Made by a program: the position numbers and the translations under genes | Part shown: piece after piece, positions 42,070 through 50,183 of the stretch | Layout: each line of letters begins with the position of its first letter | How positions within the stretch are numbered: position 1 is the stretch's first letter | Assembly (NCBI GenBank): GCA_964513375.1 | Contig: CAZEMO010000011.1 | Coordinates: 1 to 64,000, forward strand | DNA from: DATCTV01 sp964513375 | GTDB taxonomy: Bacteria; Desulfobacterota; Desulfomonilia; UBA1062 | Length of the DNA: 64,000 nucleotides | Direction of reading: 5' to 3' | The notes under the pieces: generated by a model | Told to the model about the DNA's origin: nothing | The model's database searches: none | Seen by the model: the letters and a program-made list of their open reading frames with translations, nothing else

Positions 42070-44236
42070 AGATAAAAAGATATTCCACCTTATTGCGGGC
42101 GGCACAAGCTATGTAATGAAAACCGACTATGGCGAACTCCTGCACCTCTACTGGGGAAAGGCATTGAGCGACCCGGACTGCTCGTATCTGCTGAGGCCCG
42201 CGATGAGGGCGTTCTCTCCGGACACGCATCCCGATGAACTCGGCATTTCGCTCGACATACTTCCTCTCGAATATCCATCGTCAGGCACAGGCGATTTCAG
42301 GCAGCCAGCATTCATCGTCGAGACGGCGGACGGTGCGAGGCTAGCGGAGCTTAAATATTCAAGCCACAGGATATTGACCGGAAAACCTTCGCTTCCCGGT
42401 TTGCCTTCGACGTATATAGAACTCCTTTACGAGGCGGATACGCTAATCATAGAGATGAGGGATGATGTCATCGGGCTTGCGGTCGAACTCACATATACCA
42501 CTTTCAGAAACTACGATGTTATCGCCCGCTCTGCCAGATTCATAAACAACTCCGGCTCGGATATAAAAATACTGAATGCCATGAGCGCAAGCGTCGACTT
42601 CATGGACTCAAACTATGATATGCTCCAGCTCTCGGGTGCATGGGCGAGAGAAAGGCATATCGAGGCAAAACAGCTCGCATCTGGAACCCAATTGATTGAG
42701 AGCAGACGAGGCGCTTCCAGCCACCAGCAGAACCCGTTCATGGCACTCATCAGAAAGGGATGCACAGAATTTACCGGCGAAACCTATGGATTTTCCCTTG
42801 TCTATTCGGGCAATTTTCTAGCCTCAGTCGAGGTCGATCAGTTCTCGACAACAAGGGCGGCGATCGGCATCAATCCGTACTCCTTTTCATGGCTGCTCAA
42901 GCCTGGCGAGGATTTCAGGACGCCCGAGGCCGTGCTTGTCTATTCCGACAGAGGACTCTCGGACATGTCCGACACATTCCACAGGCTGTTCAGGAACAAC
43001 CTCGCCCGAGGCGTTCACAAGGACGAACCAAGGCCTGTTCTCATAAACAACTGGGAGGCAACCTATTTCGCATTCGACGAAGAAAAGCTGCTCGAGATAG
43101 CAGGAGCGGCATCCACGATTGGCGTCGAACTCTTCGTCCTGGACGACGGCTGGTTTGGTGTTCGCAACGATGACAACTGCTCGCTGGGAGACTGGGTTGT
43201 GAACATAGACAAACTGCCCGGCGGCATAAAAGGAGTTGCAGAAAAGGTCAACGCGCTAGGCATGAAGTTCGGACTCTGGTTCGAACCCGAGATGATATCA
43301 AAGGACAGCGACCTCTACAGGGCGCACCCCGACTGGTGCCTGCATGTTGAAAGCCGGAGGCGGACCGACTCCAGAAACCAGCTTGTGCTCGACCTGTCCA
43401 GACCTGAGGTATGCGACTATATAATCGAAAGCGTAAGCTCCGTTATCAGGAGCGCACCGATAGCATACGTCAAGTGGGACATGAACAGGAGCCTTCTCGA
43501 GGTCGCCTCAATTTCTCTCTCTCCACAAAGAAAACAGGAAACATTCCACCGCTACATGCTCGGGCTATACCGCGTGCTTGAAACCATCACCTCAGCGTTT
43601 CCGGAAATCCTCTTCGAGAGCTGTTCGGGCGGCGGCGGCAGGTTCGATCCGGGCATGCTTCATTATATGCCGCAGACATGGACGAGTGACGATACGGATG
43701 CTGTCGAGCGTCTGAAAATTCAGCACGGGACAAGCATTGTCTATCCTGTAATCTCAATGGGAGCGCATGTGTCAGCTGTACCGAACCACCAGGTGCACCG
43801 CACCACGCCTCTGATAGCACGCCTTCACACGGCCATGGCCGGTAATTTAGGGTTTGAACTCGACCTGTCGAAACTCTCGCAGGATGAAACGGACATTCTC
43901 AGAACTCATATCGAGCTTTATAAAAACGAAGTACGGAATATCGTGCAGTTCGGAAGGATGTACCGCCTCCTAAGCCCGTTCGAAGGCAATATGACGGCCT
44001 GGCTTTTCGTAAACGATGACAGGTCGAAGGCCGTCCTCTTCTTTTTCCGGGTACTCGCCGAAGCCCAGGAGCCTTTCAGAACGATAAGGCTCGCCGGTCT
44101 TGATCCTGAAAAGACATACAAGGAAGCGCTATTCGGAGCCCGGTATAAGGGCGACACTCTTATGAAAGCAGGCCTCCCTTCGCCCATTTTCCTTGGCGAC
44201 TACGGAAGCGCGCTGATAAGGTTTGAGGCTGTTTGA
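42050..44236 (+). CDS. Alpha-galactosidase, glycoside hydrolase family 36
   Basis: 728 aa, same length as the well-studied Geobacillus AgaA/AgaB enzymes (about 729). N-terminal beta-sandwich, then the barrel: VLINNWEATYF, FVLDDGWFGVRNDD, LPGGIKGVAEKVNALGMKFG, WFEPEMISKDS, the nucleophile in VKWDMNRSL (D477), ESCSGGGGRFDPGMLHYMPQ, and the acid/base region WTSDDTDAVERL (D547). No signal peptide, so it would cleave alpha-galactosides inside the cell. AGGGGAG inside the end of cstA is its ribosome site. An alpha-galactosidase tied to cstA is unexpected in an anaerobe of this type and may have come by transfer; no sugar transporter is next to it. Confidence 0.95.
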   Translation: MQITFDEDKKIFHLIAGGTSYVMKTDYGELLHLYWGKALSDPDCSYLLRPAMRAFSPDTHPDELGISLDILPLEYPSSGTGDFRQPAFIVETADGARLAELKYSSHRILTGKPSLPGLPSTYIELLYEADTLIIEMRDDVIGLAVELTYTTFRNYDVIARSARFINNSGSDIKILNAMSASVDFMDSNYDMLQLSGAWARERHIEAKQLASGTQLIESRRGASSHQQNPFMALIRKGCTEFTGETYGFSLVYSGNFLASVEVDQFSTTRAAIGINPYSFSWLLKPGEDFRTPEAVLVYSDRGLSDMSDTFHRLFRNNLARGVHKDEPRPVLINNWEATYFAFDEEKLLEIAGAASTIGVELFVLDDGWFGVRNDDNCSLGDWVVNIDKLPGGIKGVAEKVNALGMKFGLWFEPEMISKDSDLYRAHPDWCLHVESRRRTDSRNQLVLDLSRPEVCDYIIESVSSVIRSAPIAYVKWDMNRSLLEVASISLSPQRKQETFHRYMLGLYRVLETITSAFPEILFESCSGGGGRFDPGMLHYMPQTWTSDDTDAVERLKIQHGTSIVYPVISMGAHVSAVPNHQVHRTTPLIARLHTAMAGNLGFELDLSKLSQDETDILRTHIELYKNEVRNIVQFGRMYRLLSPFEGNMTAWLFVNDDRSKAVLFFFRVLAEAQEPFRTIRLAGLDPEKTYKEALFGARYKGDTLMKAGLPSPIFLGDYGSALIRFEAV

Positions 44237-44260
44237 CCTCTTCGATTTGAAAAAAGTAAA

Positions 44261-44286
44261 AGCCCCGGTTTATCATTACCGGGACT
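44261..44286. terminator. Bidirectional terminator between alpha-galactosidase and SPFH genes
   Basis: AGCCCCGGT / ACCGGGACT, nine-base arms with one mismatch and an eight-base loop. A-rich before it (AAAAAAGTAAA) and T-rich after it (TCTTTCTTATTTTT), so it can end transcription from both converging genes. Confidence 0.8.
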
Positions 44287-44292
44287 TCTTTC

Positions 44293-45108
44293 TTATTTTT
44301 CGCTCCCCAGTATAATCGGCAGGCCTGTCTTGGTGTTGCCTATAACGACCACTTTCGTGTTCTGGCTGTTGGCGAGCTTCTCGGTTGCCTCAATCCCTTT
44401 CCATTCAAGCAGCTGAGGGCTTATACCCTGTGCTACGATCTTCTGGAAATCAGCAATACCTTGAGCCTCGATGCGTTTGCGCTCGGCCTCCTGCTGCTCT
44501 TTCTGAAGCACGAACTTCATCTGCTCAGCCTCCTGCTCGCGCTTGAGCTTTTCCTGGATTGCGTTTGCAACAACGACAGGCAGGCCTACTTTCCTCAGCA
44601 GTACCTGCTCGGTTATAATGCCGCGGTCTTTAGTTATCTTCGAATACAGTTCCTTGACTTCTCCTGCCAGTTTGTCCCTTTCCGCAGAATAGAGAGTCTT
44701 TGCATCATAGGAAGCCGTTATTTCCCGGATAGCGGAACGCAGCTGGGGTTCAACAATTATTTGCTGATAGCTCTTGCCTACAGTCTTATAAATCTCCACG
44801 GCCTTATCCGGTCTTATCCTGTATATAAGCGAGACATCAAGATTTATGATAAGCCCTTCTCGCGATGGAGTATCGGCCTCTTCCATAATGGTCTGGGACC
44901 TTGTGGACATCTTGACAACTTTAGTAAAAGGGATGATCAGCCTTATTCCCGGAGAAAGAGTGCCGCTGGACACATAACCGAAAAAGTCCTTAACGCCGAC
45001 ATATCCGGCAGGAATAACCACAATGGGCCTTGCTGAAAATAGAATTATCAACACCACAACCACCACCGCAATGAGGATTCCTTTTGATCTGAACGCACCC
45101 TCTTCCAT
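44293..45108 (-). CDS. SPFH/band 7 (prohibitin-like) membrane protein
   Basis: 271 aa. Short cytoplasmic start, one membrane helix (ILIAVVVVVLIILFSARPIV, about 10-30), then the SPFH domain: VIPAGYVGVKDFFGYVSSGTL, PGIRLIIPFTKVVKMSTRSQ, INLDVSLIYRIRPDKAVEIY and VEPQLRSAIREITASYDAK, followed by a long charged coiled coil (EKLKREQEAEQMKFVLQKEQ and onward) and a short beta tail. Typical of prohibitin-like scaffolds that oligomerise at the membrane and influence proteases. Stands between two terminators, so monocistronic. Confidence 0.92.
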   Translation of the reverse strand: MEEGAFRSKGILIAVVVVVLIILFSARPIVVIPAGYVGVKDFFGYVSSGTLSPGIRLIIPFTKVVKMSTRSQTIMEEADTPSREGLIINLDVSLIYRIRPDKAVEIYKTVGKSYQQIIVEPQLRSAIREITASYDAKTLYSAERDKLAGEVKELYSKITKDRGIITEQVLLRKVGLPVVVANAIQEKLKREQEAEQMKFVLQKEQQEAERKRIEAQGIADFQKIVAQGISPQLLEWKGIEATEKLANSQNTKVVVIGNTKTGLPIILGSEK

Positions 45109-45149
45109 TTTCTTCCTCCCTTACTTTAAATTGATCGGGAAATAAAAAA

Positions 45150-45166
45150 GGCTGCCTGAGGCAGCC
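45150..45166. terminator. Terminator GGCTGCC-TGA-GGCAGCC
   Basis: Perfect seven-pair stem with a three-base loop, AAAAAA on the left and TTTTATTT on the right. On the minus strand it is followed by TTTTTTATT and lies four bases after the end of the SRPBCC gene, so it ends the GMC-oxidoreductase operon. Confidence 0.85.
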
Positions 45167-45169
45167 CTT

Positions 45170-45850
45170 TTATTTCTTATATGTCCCGTTCGATTCAACG
45201 CGCTTTTTGACACCTTCCATATAGCCTGGAAGCGTACTGTTCGTCATGAACCTCTCGGCGAAACCCGGTACCGGCACTGATGTCTCAACAATTGGTGCAT
45301 AATAGTACACAGTCTTTCTGCCATTGTCATAAGGCTCGATATATTCAAATCCTTCGACGTTTTTGAGTCCGCTGGTTGCCCTGGTTATCTTTATCCCCTT
45401 CTTCTGAAACTCGTCCACCTGGCGCTGCGAAACCAGGCTCCATTCCTGTCTCATGTTTTTCCCGTCGAACTTGACATCCAGAGTATATATAACAGTCAGA
45501 ATGGGAAACTTGAGTTTGCCTTCAAAAAGCGCCTCTCCTTCCTCACCGGGTTCAATGGGTTTTATAACACTGATTGTTTTATAGTATTCAAGACCGGGTA
45601 CAAACTCGCCCATAGAATTCCAGTCGCATAGATATTTCCAGGTATTCTCAGGAGTTGAGTTGATAAGGAGCACGCCTATGCCTCTTTTCTTCTTGCCCTC
45701 GCCCTCAACCTTCATCTCGACTGTGAACGTCTGGAGCTTTCCTGCTTCCAGTTTCGCCCTGTCTATCTTCAGATTCAGCTTTTCCTGTGCAAATAACGTC
45801 CCTGGCAGAATGAAAACAATACCTATCAGAACTGTAACTATGCTTCTCAT
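45170..45850 (-). CDS. Exported SRPBCC (START/CoxG-like) domain protein
   Basis: 226 aa from ATG 45850, with GGGG before it; a 20-codon longer frame overlaps the upstream gene and would hide the signal peptide. MRSIVTVLIGIVFILPGTLFA is split as a Sec signal (positive start, hydrophobic core, cleavage near FAQE). Mature part: KRGIGVLLINSTPENTWKYL, WNSMGEFVPGLEYYKTI, a run of strands, and a C-terminal helix GYMEGVKKRVESNG, the polyketide-cyclase/START-like cup that binds hydrophobic ligands. Begins one base after the GMC oxidoreductase stop. Likely a periplasmic lipid or sterol-like ligand binder acting with that enzyme. Confidence 0.78.
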   Translation of the reverse strand: MRSIVTVLIGIVFILPGTLFAQEKLNLKIDRAKLEAGKLQTFTVEMKVEGEGKKKRGIGVLLINSTPENTWKYLCDWNSMGEFVPGLEYYKTISVIKPIEPGEEGEALFEGKLKFPILTVIYTLDVKFDGKNMRQEWSLVSQRQVDEFQKKGIKITRATSGLKNVEGFEYIEPYDNGRKTVYYYAPIVETSVPVPGFAERFMTNSTLPGYMEGVKKRVESNGTYKK

Positions 45851-45851
45851 T

Positions 45852-47378
45852 TTATTCCCCTTTGTATTTATTAATATTCGATGAAATATAATCCGCACAT
45901 CTTGCAGCAAACGCCATAATTGTTACCTGCGGATTGACGCCGAGCGAAGTCGGAAACGGGCTGCCGTCAGGAATGAACAGGCCTTTGATATCATGAGATT
46001 CCAGGTTTGTATCGATCACGGATTTTCCGGGATCGTTGCCCATACGGCATGTCCCCAGGGGATGGAAGGCCATGACCTCAAAGTGCCAGGGCTTTATTCT
46101 TAGGTTCCTGAAGCGGTGCAGTTCATCCCTGCTGTTGATTACAGGCATGGTGTTGCAGCAGGTAAATACCCTTTTCGCTCCCGCGGCAAGAAACATCTCT
46201 GCAGTTATGCACAATCCCTTATGAAGCCGCTTTGCATCCTCCTGATTCATTGAATAATATGCACGAAACGCCTGTCCGAATATTCCGGGTTTTACAGAAC
46301 CCCGGGTAGAATCGCAAATCATGACGCCGAAAGCCGCAAGATTTTTGTAATGTTTCATAAGATATTTGTGCTCTTCCCCTACACCGGGCAATGCCATTGC
46401 CATAACCCCGGGCGGGACAGATATCCCTTCAAGCATTATGCCCTCATCCTTGAAGGCATCAATATAACCTCCCTGAGAAACGCCGTAATGGCCGTTCACC
46501 TCTTCATCCATCTCAGCCACCACTCTGCCGCACGGGTGGATCGTCAAACCTTTTCCAACCAGACCCGAGGTGTTGGCAAGTCTGTTTTTCAGCAGGAAGG
46601 CAGGCGTTATCAAGGCCCCCATTGCAAGACAGACAACATCTGTCTTCACCTTCACCCTGTAGCGCCTCCTCTTTGTCACGGGATCGATTATAAGGCCTTC
46701 CACACCGGTAACGCTTCCGTTCTCGACATTAACCTTTGTTGCCCTGCAATTTGCGTATATATCAGCACCTGCTGCAACCGCCTCAGGTATATAAGATATG
46801 TCCATTGACTGTTTGGCGCCCTTGATGCAGCCCCACTGGCAGCTCCCGGCACCTTTACAGTCCCTGACATTGTGTTTGAGCGGTTTAGCCTCATAACCCA
46901 GGGCCTTTGCTCCGCGCTTGACTATCTGATAGGCATTTCCGAGTATGTCCTCGGTCAGCTCCATAACATTGATCTCTTTTTCAACCTTATCAAAATATCC
47001 GCTCAGGACATCGTAATCGATCCCTTCGCAGCCATAATCAGCAGCCCATTCTTCAACGACATCTCGCGGCAGTCTGAAGCATGTCGCGGAATTGACCGTT
47101 GTCGAGCCGCCTACGGTTCTGCCCATGGTTATAGACACCGGAGGCAATCCAAAGGCCATGGTCGTCCCGGCGTCACGGTACATCATACCAATCATGTCGC
47201 AGGGGTCCTGATTGAAGTTTTTACCTGTAAAAAAACTGCCCTCTTCCAGCGCTACAACCTTCAGCCCCTTTCCGGCAAGCTCCTTTGCAACGACTGCACC
47301 GCCGGCGCCTGTTCCCACAATGCATACATCGGCATGGACATTTACATGGCCTTTTATATCTTTACACTCCTTTATCAT
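45852..47378 (-). CDS. GMC-family FAD-dependent oxidoreductase
   Basis: 508 aa. FAD fingerprint VCIVGTGAGGAVVAKELAGK with the acidic strand end VVALEEGSFF, the GMC loop GRTVGGSTTVNSAT, LKHNVRDCKGAGSCQWGC (a Cys-containing insert found in long-chain alcohol oxidase/cholesterol-oxidase-like members), and the catalytic/C-terminal FHPLGTCRMG with LFIPDGSPFPTSLGVNPQ. No signal peptide. Oxidises an alcohol on a bulky or lipid substrate; in an anaerobe it must pass electrons to a carrier other than oxygen. Operon with an SRPBCC protein, a small Gluconate_2-dh3-like protein and an unknown protein. Confidence 0.9.
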   Translation of the reverse strand: MIKECKDIKGHVNVHADVCIVGTGAGGAVVAKELAGKGLKVVALEEGSFFTGKNFNQDPCDMIGMMYRDAGTTMAFGLPPVSITMGRTVGGSTTVNSATCFRLPRDVVEEWAADYGCEGIDYDVLSGYFDKVEKEINVMELTEDILGNAYQIVKRGAKALGYEAKPLKHNVRDCKGAGSCQWGCIKGAKQSMDISYIPEAVAAGADIYANCRATKVNVENGSVTGVEGLIIDPVTKRRRYRVKVKTDVVCLAMGALITPAFLLKNRLANTSGLVGKGLTIHPCGRVVAEMDEEVNGHYGVSQGGYIDAFKDEGIMLEGISVPPGVMAMALPGVGEEHKYLMKHYKNLAAFGVMICDSTRGSVKPGIFGQAFRAYYSMNQEDAKRLHKGLCITAEMFLAAGAKRVFTCCNTMPVINSRDELHRFRNLRIKPWHFEVMAFHPLGTCRMGNDPGKSVIDTNLESHDIKGLFIPDGSPFPTSLGVNPQVTIMAFAARCADYISSNINKYKGE

Positions 47379-47387
47379 GCGCCACCC

Positions 47388-47825
47388 CTAGTCCCTGATG
47401 CCGTTGAAGCCCTGAATGTGATCGAACTTCTCTTTGTATCCTATGGCGTCTTTCACTTCCATGACACCGTAAAATGCCGGGAAAACCAGCACCTTGATAA
47501 TCAGTAATGACAGCGGCCCGGGGAATGTCGAATTTTCGACGAGATGTAAAAGCTCGGTACGCTCCTGTTCATCCATATTGATAAGCTGCCCGAATTTTTT
47601 CATATACAATATAGGCCAGGCATAATTAAGTACATGCACCGCCATCCTGAGCGTGAGCCGGGTTGTGAAAGACGCCTTTGAAAGTATGAAATCCGTCCTT
47701 GGAAGCCACTTATCCTCAATATCGGCAGCCCCGAGTTCAAAGCTTGCACCTCCCCTGGGAATTATTCCTCCTGCCATTGCGGCGATAATCATCGCATCCT
47801 TTCTACTTAAAACCTTATAAGACAT
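47388..47825 (-). CDS. Small helical protein, gluconate 2-dehydrogenase subunit 3-like
   Basis: 145 aa. Starts MSYKVLSRKDAMIIAAMAGG, then IPRGGASFELGAADIEDKWL, a helical middle (RLTLRMAVHVLNYAWPILY), and LIIKVLVFPAFYGVMEVKDAIGY. The early hydrophobic helix plus A-x-x-G-x-IPRGG and the late aFYG-motif resemble Gluconate_2-dh3 proteins, the small partners of GMC-type dehydrogenases. Nine bases ahead of the GMC gene, so likely its accessory subunit. Assignment rests on context as much as on sequence. Confidence 0.65.
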   Translation of the reverse strand: MSYKVLSRKDAMIIAAMAGGIIPRGGASFELGAADIEDKWLPRTDFILSKASFTTRLTLRMAVHVLNYAWPILYMKKFGQLINMDEQERTELLHLVENSTFPGPLSLLIIKVLVFPAFYGVMEVKDAIGYKEKFDHIQGFNGIRD

Positions 47826-47855
47826 ATCACCCTCCGGGGAATACCATCAACGATA

Positions 47856-48326
47856 TCAGGTTTTTATAAGCCTTAAAGACATAAGGAAATCATACATTTC
47901 TCTCAATGGAAAATACACAATGGAACTGGATATGATTTTTCCTGTCGCAGTATCGGTAATAGTTCCATAACAGGTGACATGTGTCCTGTGAAGATTCCAC
48001 GGCCATATGTTCACCTTTTCGCCCATATATCTGTATGACTTGCCATCGTCACCTTTAAAATCGAGCTCATAGCGAATCTTGCGTTCTGTGAAATACATAA
48101 GCTTCAGATACCCTTCGCAGTCGGCCTTGTTTGCCAAACCTCCCACCGTAATAAAACCTCTGGCGCTACTCACAAGAAACTCATCAGAGCCTGGATTCAG
48201 AAACTTGACCAGATTGCCATTGCCCCATGTCAGGGAAAAATTAAGCGGCAGTTCCCTGCCGTCAAAAGACCCATTGGAAAAGGTGTGCGTCCCGATCATT
48301 ATTTCATCCATCTTGAATCCAACCAT
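47856..48326 (-). CDS. Conserved-looking protein of unknown function in the GMC operon
   Basis: 156 aa; GAGG five bases before the ATG at 48326. No signal peptide or membrane helix and no family recognised. Sequence is rich in beta-strand patterns (FSLTWGNGNLVKFLN, RKIRYELDFKGDDGKSYRY, HVTCYGTITDTATGKIISSS) ending in a helix, which could be a lipocalin- or START-like ligand-binding fold, or the detached C-terminal domain seen in some lipid-oxidising GMC proteins. First gene of the operon. Confidence 0.6.
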   Translation of the reverse strand: MVGFKMDEIMIGTHTFSNGSFDGRELPLNFSLTWGNGNLVKFLNPGSDEFLVSSARGFITVGGLANKADCEGYLKLMYFTERKIRYELDFKGDDGKSYRYMGEKVNIWPWNLHRTHVTCYGTITDTATGKIISSSIVYFPLREMYDFLMSLRLIKT

Positions 48327-48380
48327 GATATCCTCACATATCCGCCTGCTTTTTGATAAGATACGAGGATTGGCCTTTTT

Positions 48381-48408
48381 TTGTCAAAGAAAAAGATGTT
48401 AATATAGC
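48381..48408 (+). promoter_or_regulatory. Candidate sigma70 promoter for yggS
   Basis: TTGTCA (48381-48386), 16-base spacer, TATAGC (48403-48408). Transcription would start about 48415, 26 bases ahead of the GTG at 48441, with AGGGG as ribosome site. Confidence 0.45.
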
Positions 48409-48440
48409 TGCAGTCGATACATAAAAAACAGGGGTTTTAT

Positions 48441-49112
48441 GTGAGCCATATTACCGAGAACATCATAAGGATCCTCAAAGATATTCCTGAGAACGTAAGC
48501 GTTGTTGCAGCCGCAAAATCAAGAAGCCTCGAAGAGGTAAGGGAAACTATAGATGCCGGTATAACAATGATAGGCGAAAACTACATGCAGGATGCGAAGG
48601 GTATAATCGAAGAGCTTAAGGACAGGGCATCCTGGCATTTCATCGGCCACGTCCAGAAGAACAAAGTCAAGCATATCGTCCCAATGTTCGACATGGTGGA
48701 AACCCTCGATTCAAAAGAGCTGGCACTGCTGATCAACCAGACAGCGGAAAAGCTGGGCAGAACAATGCCGGTACTTATAGAGGTCAACAGCGGACGCGAA
48801 GAACAGAAGGCGGGTGCCATGCCTGAAGAAGTCGGGACACTTGCTGAATACATAAGCACACTGAGCAATATACGGCTCAACGGACTAATGACAATGGGAC
48901 CTTTTGTTGATGATCCTCAGGAATTAAGGCCCTGTTTCAGACTGGCTAAAACTCTCTTCGACGAACTTAAGACAAGAGTCCTTCCGGATACGGAAATGAA
49001 ATGGCTTTCGATGGGCATGAGCGATTCATATTTAATCGCCATCGAGGAAGGCGCAAACCTGGTCAGGATAGGAACTCTGATATACGGTCCCAGACCGCCC
49101 AAATCCTACTGA
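48441..49112 (+). CDS. yggS: PLP homeostasis protein, YggS/PROSC family
   Basis: 223 aa, GTG start at 48441. Alanine-racemase-like barrel without the second domain: VSVVAAAKSRSLEEVRETID (PLP Lys in AAAKSR; usually AVSK), MIGENYMQDAKG, WHFIGHVQKNKVKHIV, VLIEVNSGREEQKAGAMPEE, RLNGLMTMGPF, WLSMGMSDSYLIAIEEGANL and VRIGTLIYGPR. Maintains pyridoxal-phosphate balance in the cytoplasm. The last six bases overlap the convergent tatC stop, so the two messages are complementary at their ends. Confidence 0.94.
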   Translation: MSHITENIIRILKDIPENVSVVAAAKSRSLEEVRETIDAGITMIGENYMQDAKGIIEELKDRASWHFIGHVQKNKVKHIVPMFDMVETLDSKELALLINQTAEKLGRTMPVLIEVNSGREEQKAGAMPEEVGTLAEYISTLSNIRLNGLMTMGPFVDDPQELRPCFRLAKTLFDELKTRVLPDTEMKWLSMGMSDSYLIAIEEGANLVRIGTLIYGPRPPKSY

Positions 49113-49861
49113 TTCCCGGCCTCTTCTGCTGACGGTGCGGCAGATTTCGTTTTCCAGACAAGAGAGGCCACCCACACGCTGAATTCATAAAGCACCAGAA
49201 GCGGTATCATCATGAACATCATGCTTAGAGGATCAGGCGGGGTAAGGACAGCTGCAACAACTGCGATGCCCAGGATCGCGTATCTTCTTTGCTTCCTGAG
49301 AAACTGAGGCGTGACAATCCCAATCTTTGCAAGAAAGAAAATGACCACAGGCAGCTCGAATATGGACCCGAACGCTATAAGAAGAGTTACTATGAAGCTC
49401 AGGTATTCATTGAGTTTCGGCATTGCATAGATGTCACCGGATGCATAGCCGAGCAGAAACTTGAACCCGAAGGGAAAGACGACATAATATGCGAATGCTG
49501 CGCCTAAAAGGAAAAAGAACGTTGCAGCGAGTACGAACGGCGCCACATGTCTTCTCTCATTGGCATAAAGCCCCGGCATAACAAATTTCCAAATCTGGTA
49601 GAATATTACCGGCGTTGCAAGCACCAGGCCTGAAAAAAAAGAAACCTTGATGTATGTCAGAAAAGCCTCAGGCAAAGCAGTGTATATCAAATGGCTTCCA
49701 GGCGGCAATGCCTTGACAAGGGGTTTTGTAAGAAAATCGAAAATCGCTTTTGAAAAACCGTAGCTTAGCGCAAATCCCGCTGCTATCGCCAACAGGCTTT
49801 TGATAAGCCTCGACCTGAGTTCGGAAAGGTGGTCTGTAATCGGAAGCTTCTCATCTTCCAC
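49106..49861 (-). CDS. tatC: Twin-arginine translocase subunit TatC
   Basis: 251 aa, six membrane helices. PITDHLSELRSRLIKSLLA at the N terminus, LIYTALPEAFLTYIKVSFF, FYQIWKFVMPGLYANERR (family signature), GAAFAYYVVFPFGFKFLL, and FGSIFELPVVIFFLAKIGIV with its conserved Glu. Core of the receptor for folded, twin-arginine-signal proteins, which include many cofactor-bearing redox enzymes. Follows the TatA/B gene by two bases. Confidence 0.96.
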   Translation of the reverse strand: MEDEKLPITDHLSELRSRLIKSLLAIAAGFALSYGFSKAIFDFLTKPLVKALPPGSHLIYTALPEAFLTYIKVSFFSGLVLATPVIFYQIWKFVMPGLYANERRHVAPFVLAATFFFLLGAAFAYYVVFPFGFKFLLGYASGDIYAMPKLNEYLSFIVTLLIAFGSIFELPVVIFFLAKIGIVTPQFLRKQRRYAILGIAVVAAVLTPPDPLSMMFMMIPLLVLYEFSVWVASLVWKTKSAAPSAEEAGNQ

Positions 49862-49863
49862 CG

Positions 49864-50142
49864 TCAGATTTCCTCTTTCCCGTCGTCATTCTTTTTATTC
49901 GCCGATGCAGAGTTTTCTTCCCCGTCGGCTGTTTTGGTTTCTTCCTGGCCGCTTTCCGGGTGAGAATCTGCCGGACGGTGCCCTGCTACATCGATTTCAT
50001 TTTTGAGATCACTGGTTGCCTTCTGCAGTTCGCCCATTGCCCTTCCAAGCATCTTAGCTATTTCAGGCATCTTGTTGGGCCCCAGCACGATAAGGGCTAT
50101 CACAAGTATTATAAAAAGTTCCGTTCCGCCTATGCCAAACAT
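49864..50142 (-). CDS. Twin-arginine translocase subunit TatA/TatB
   Basis: 92 aa from ATG 50142, chosen because MFGIGGTELFIILVIALIVL puts the helix at the very N terminus as in the family (an ATG eight codons upstream adds a hydrophilic stretch). Helix, then the hinge GPNKMPEIAKMLGRAMGELQ, an amphipathic helix, and an acidic/lysine-rich tail. FGIGGTELFIIL with GPNKMPEI is closer to TatB in my judgement, but no second tatA is in the window, so it may serve both roles. Confidence 0.88.
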   Translation of the reverse strand: MFGIGGTELFIILVIALIVLGPNKMPEIAKMLGRAMGELQKATSDLKNEIDVAGHRPADSHPESGQEETKTADGEENSASANKKNDDGKEEI

Positions 50143-50183
50143 GCGAAATCTTATAGGATGAAACAAATCAGGGTGTCAATTTA

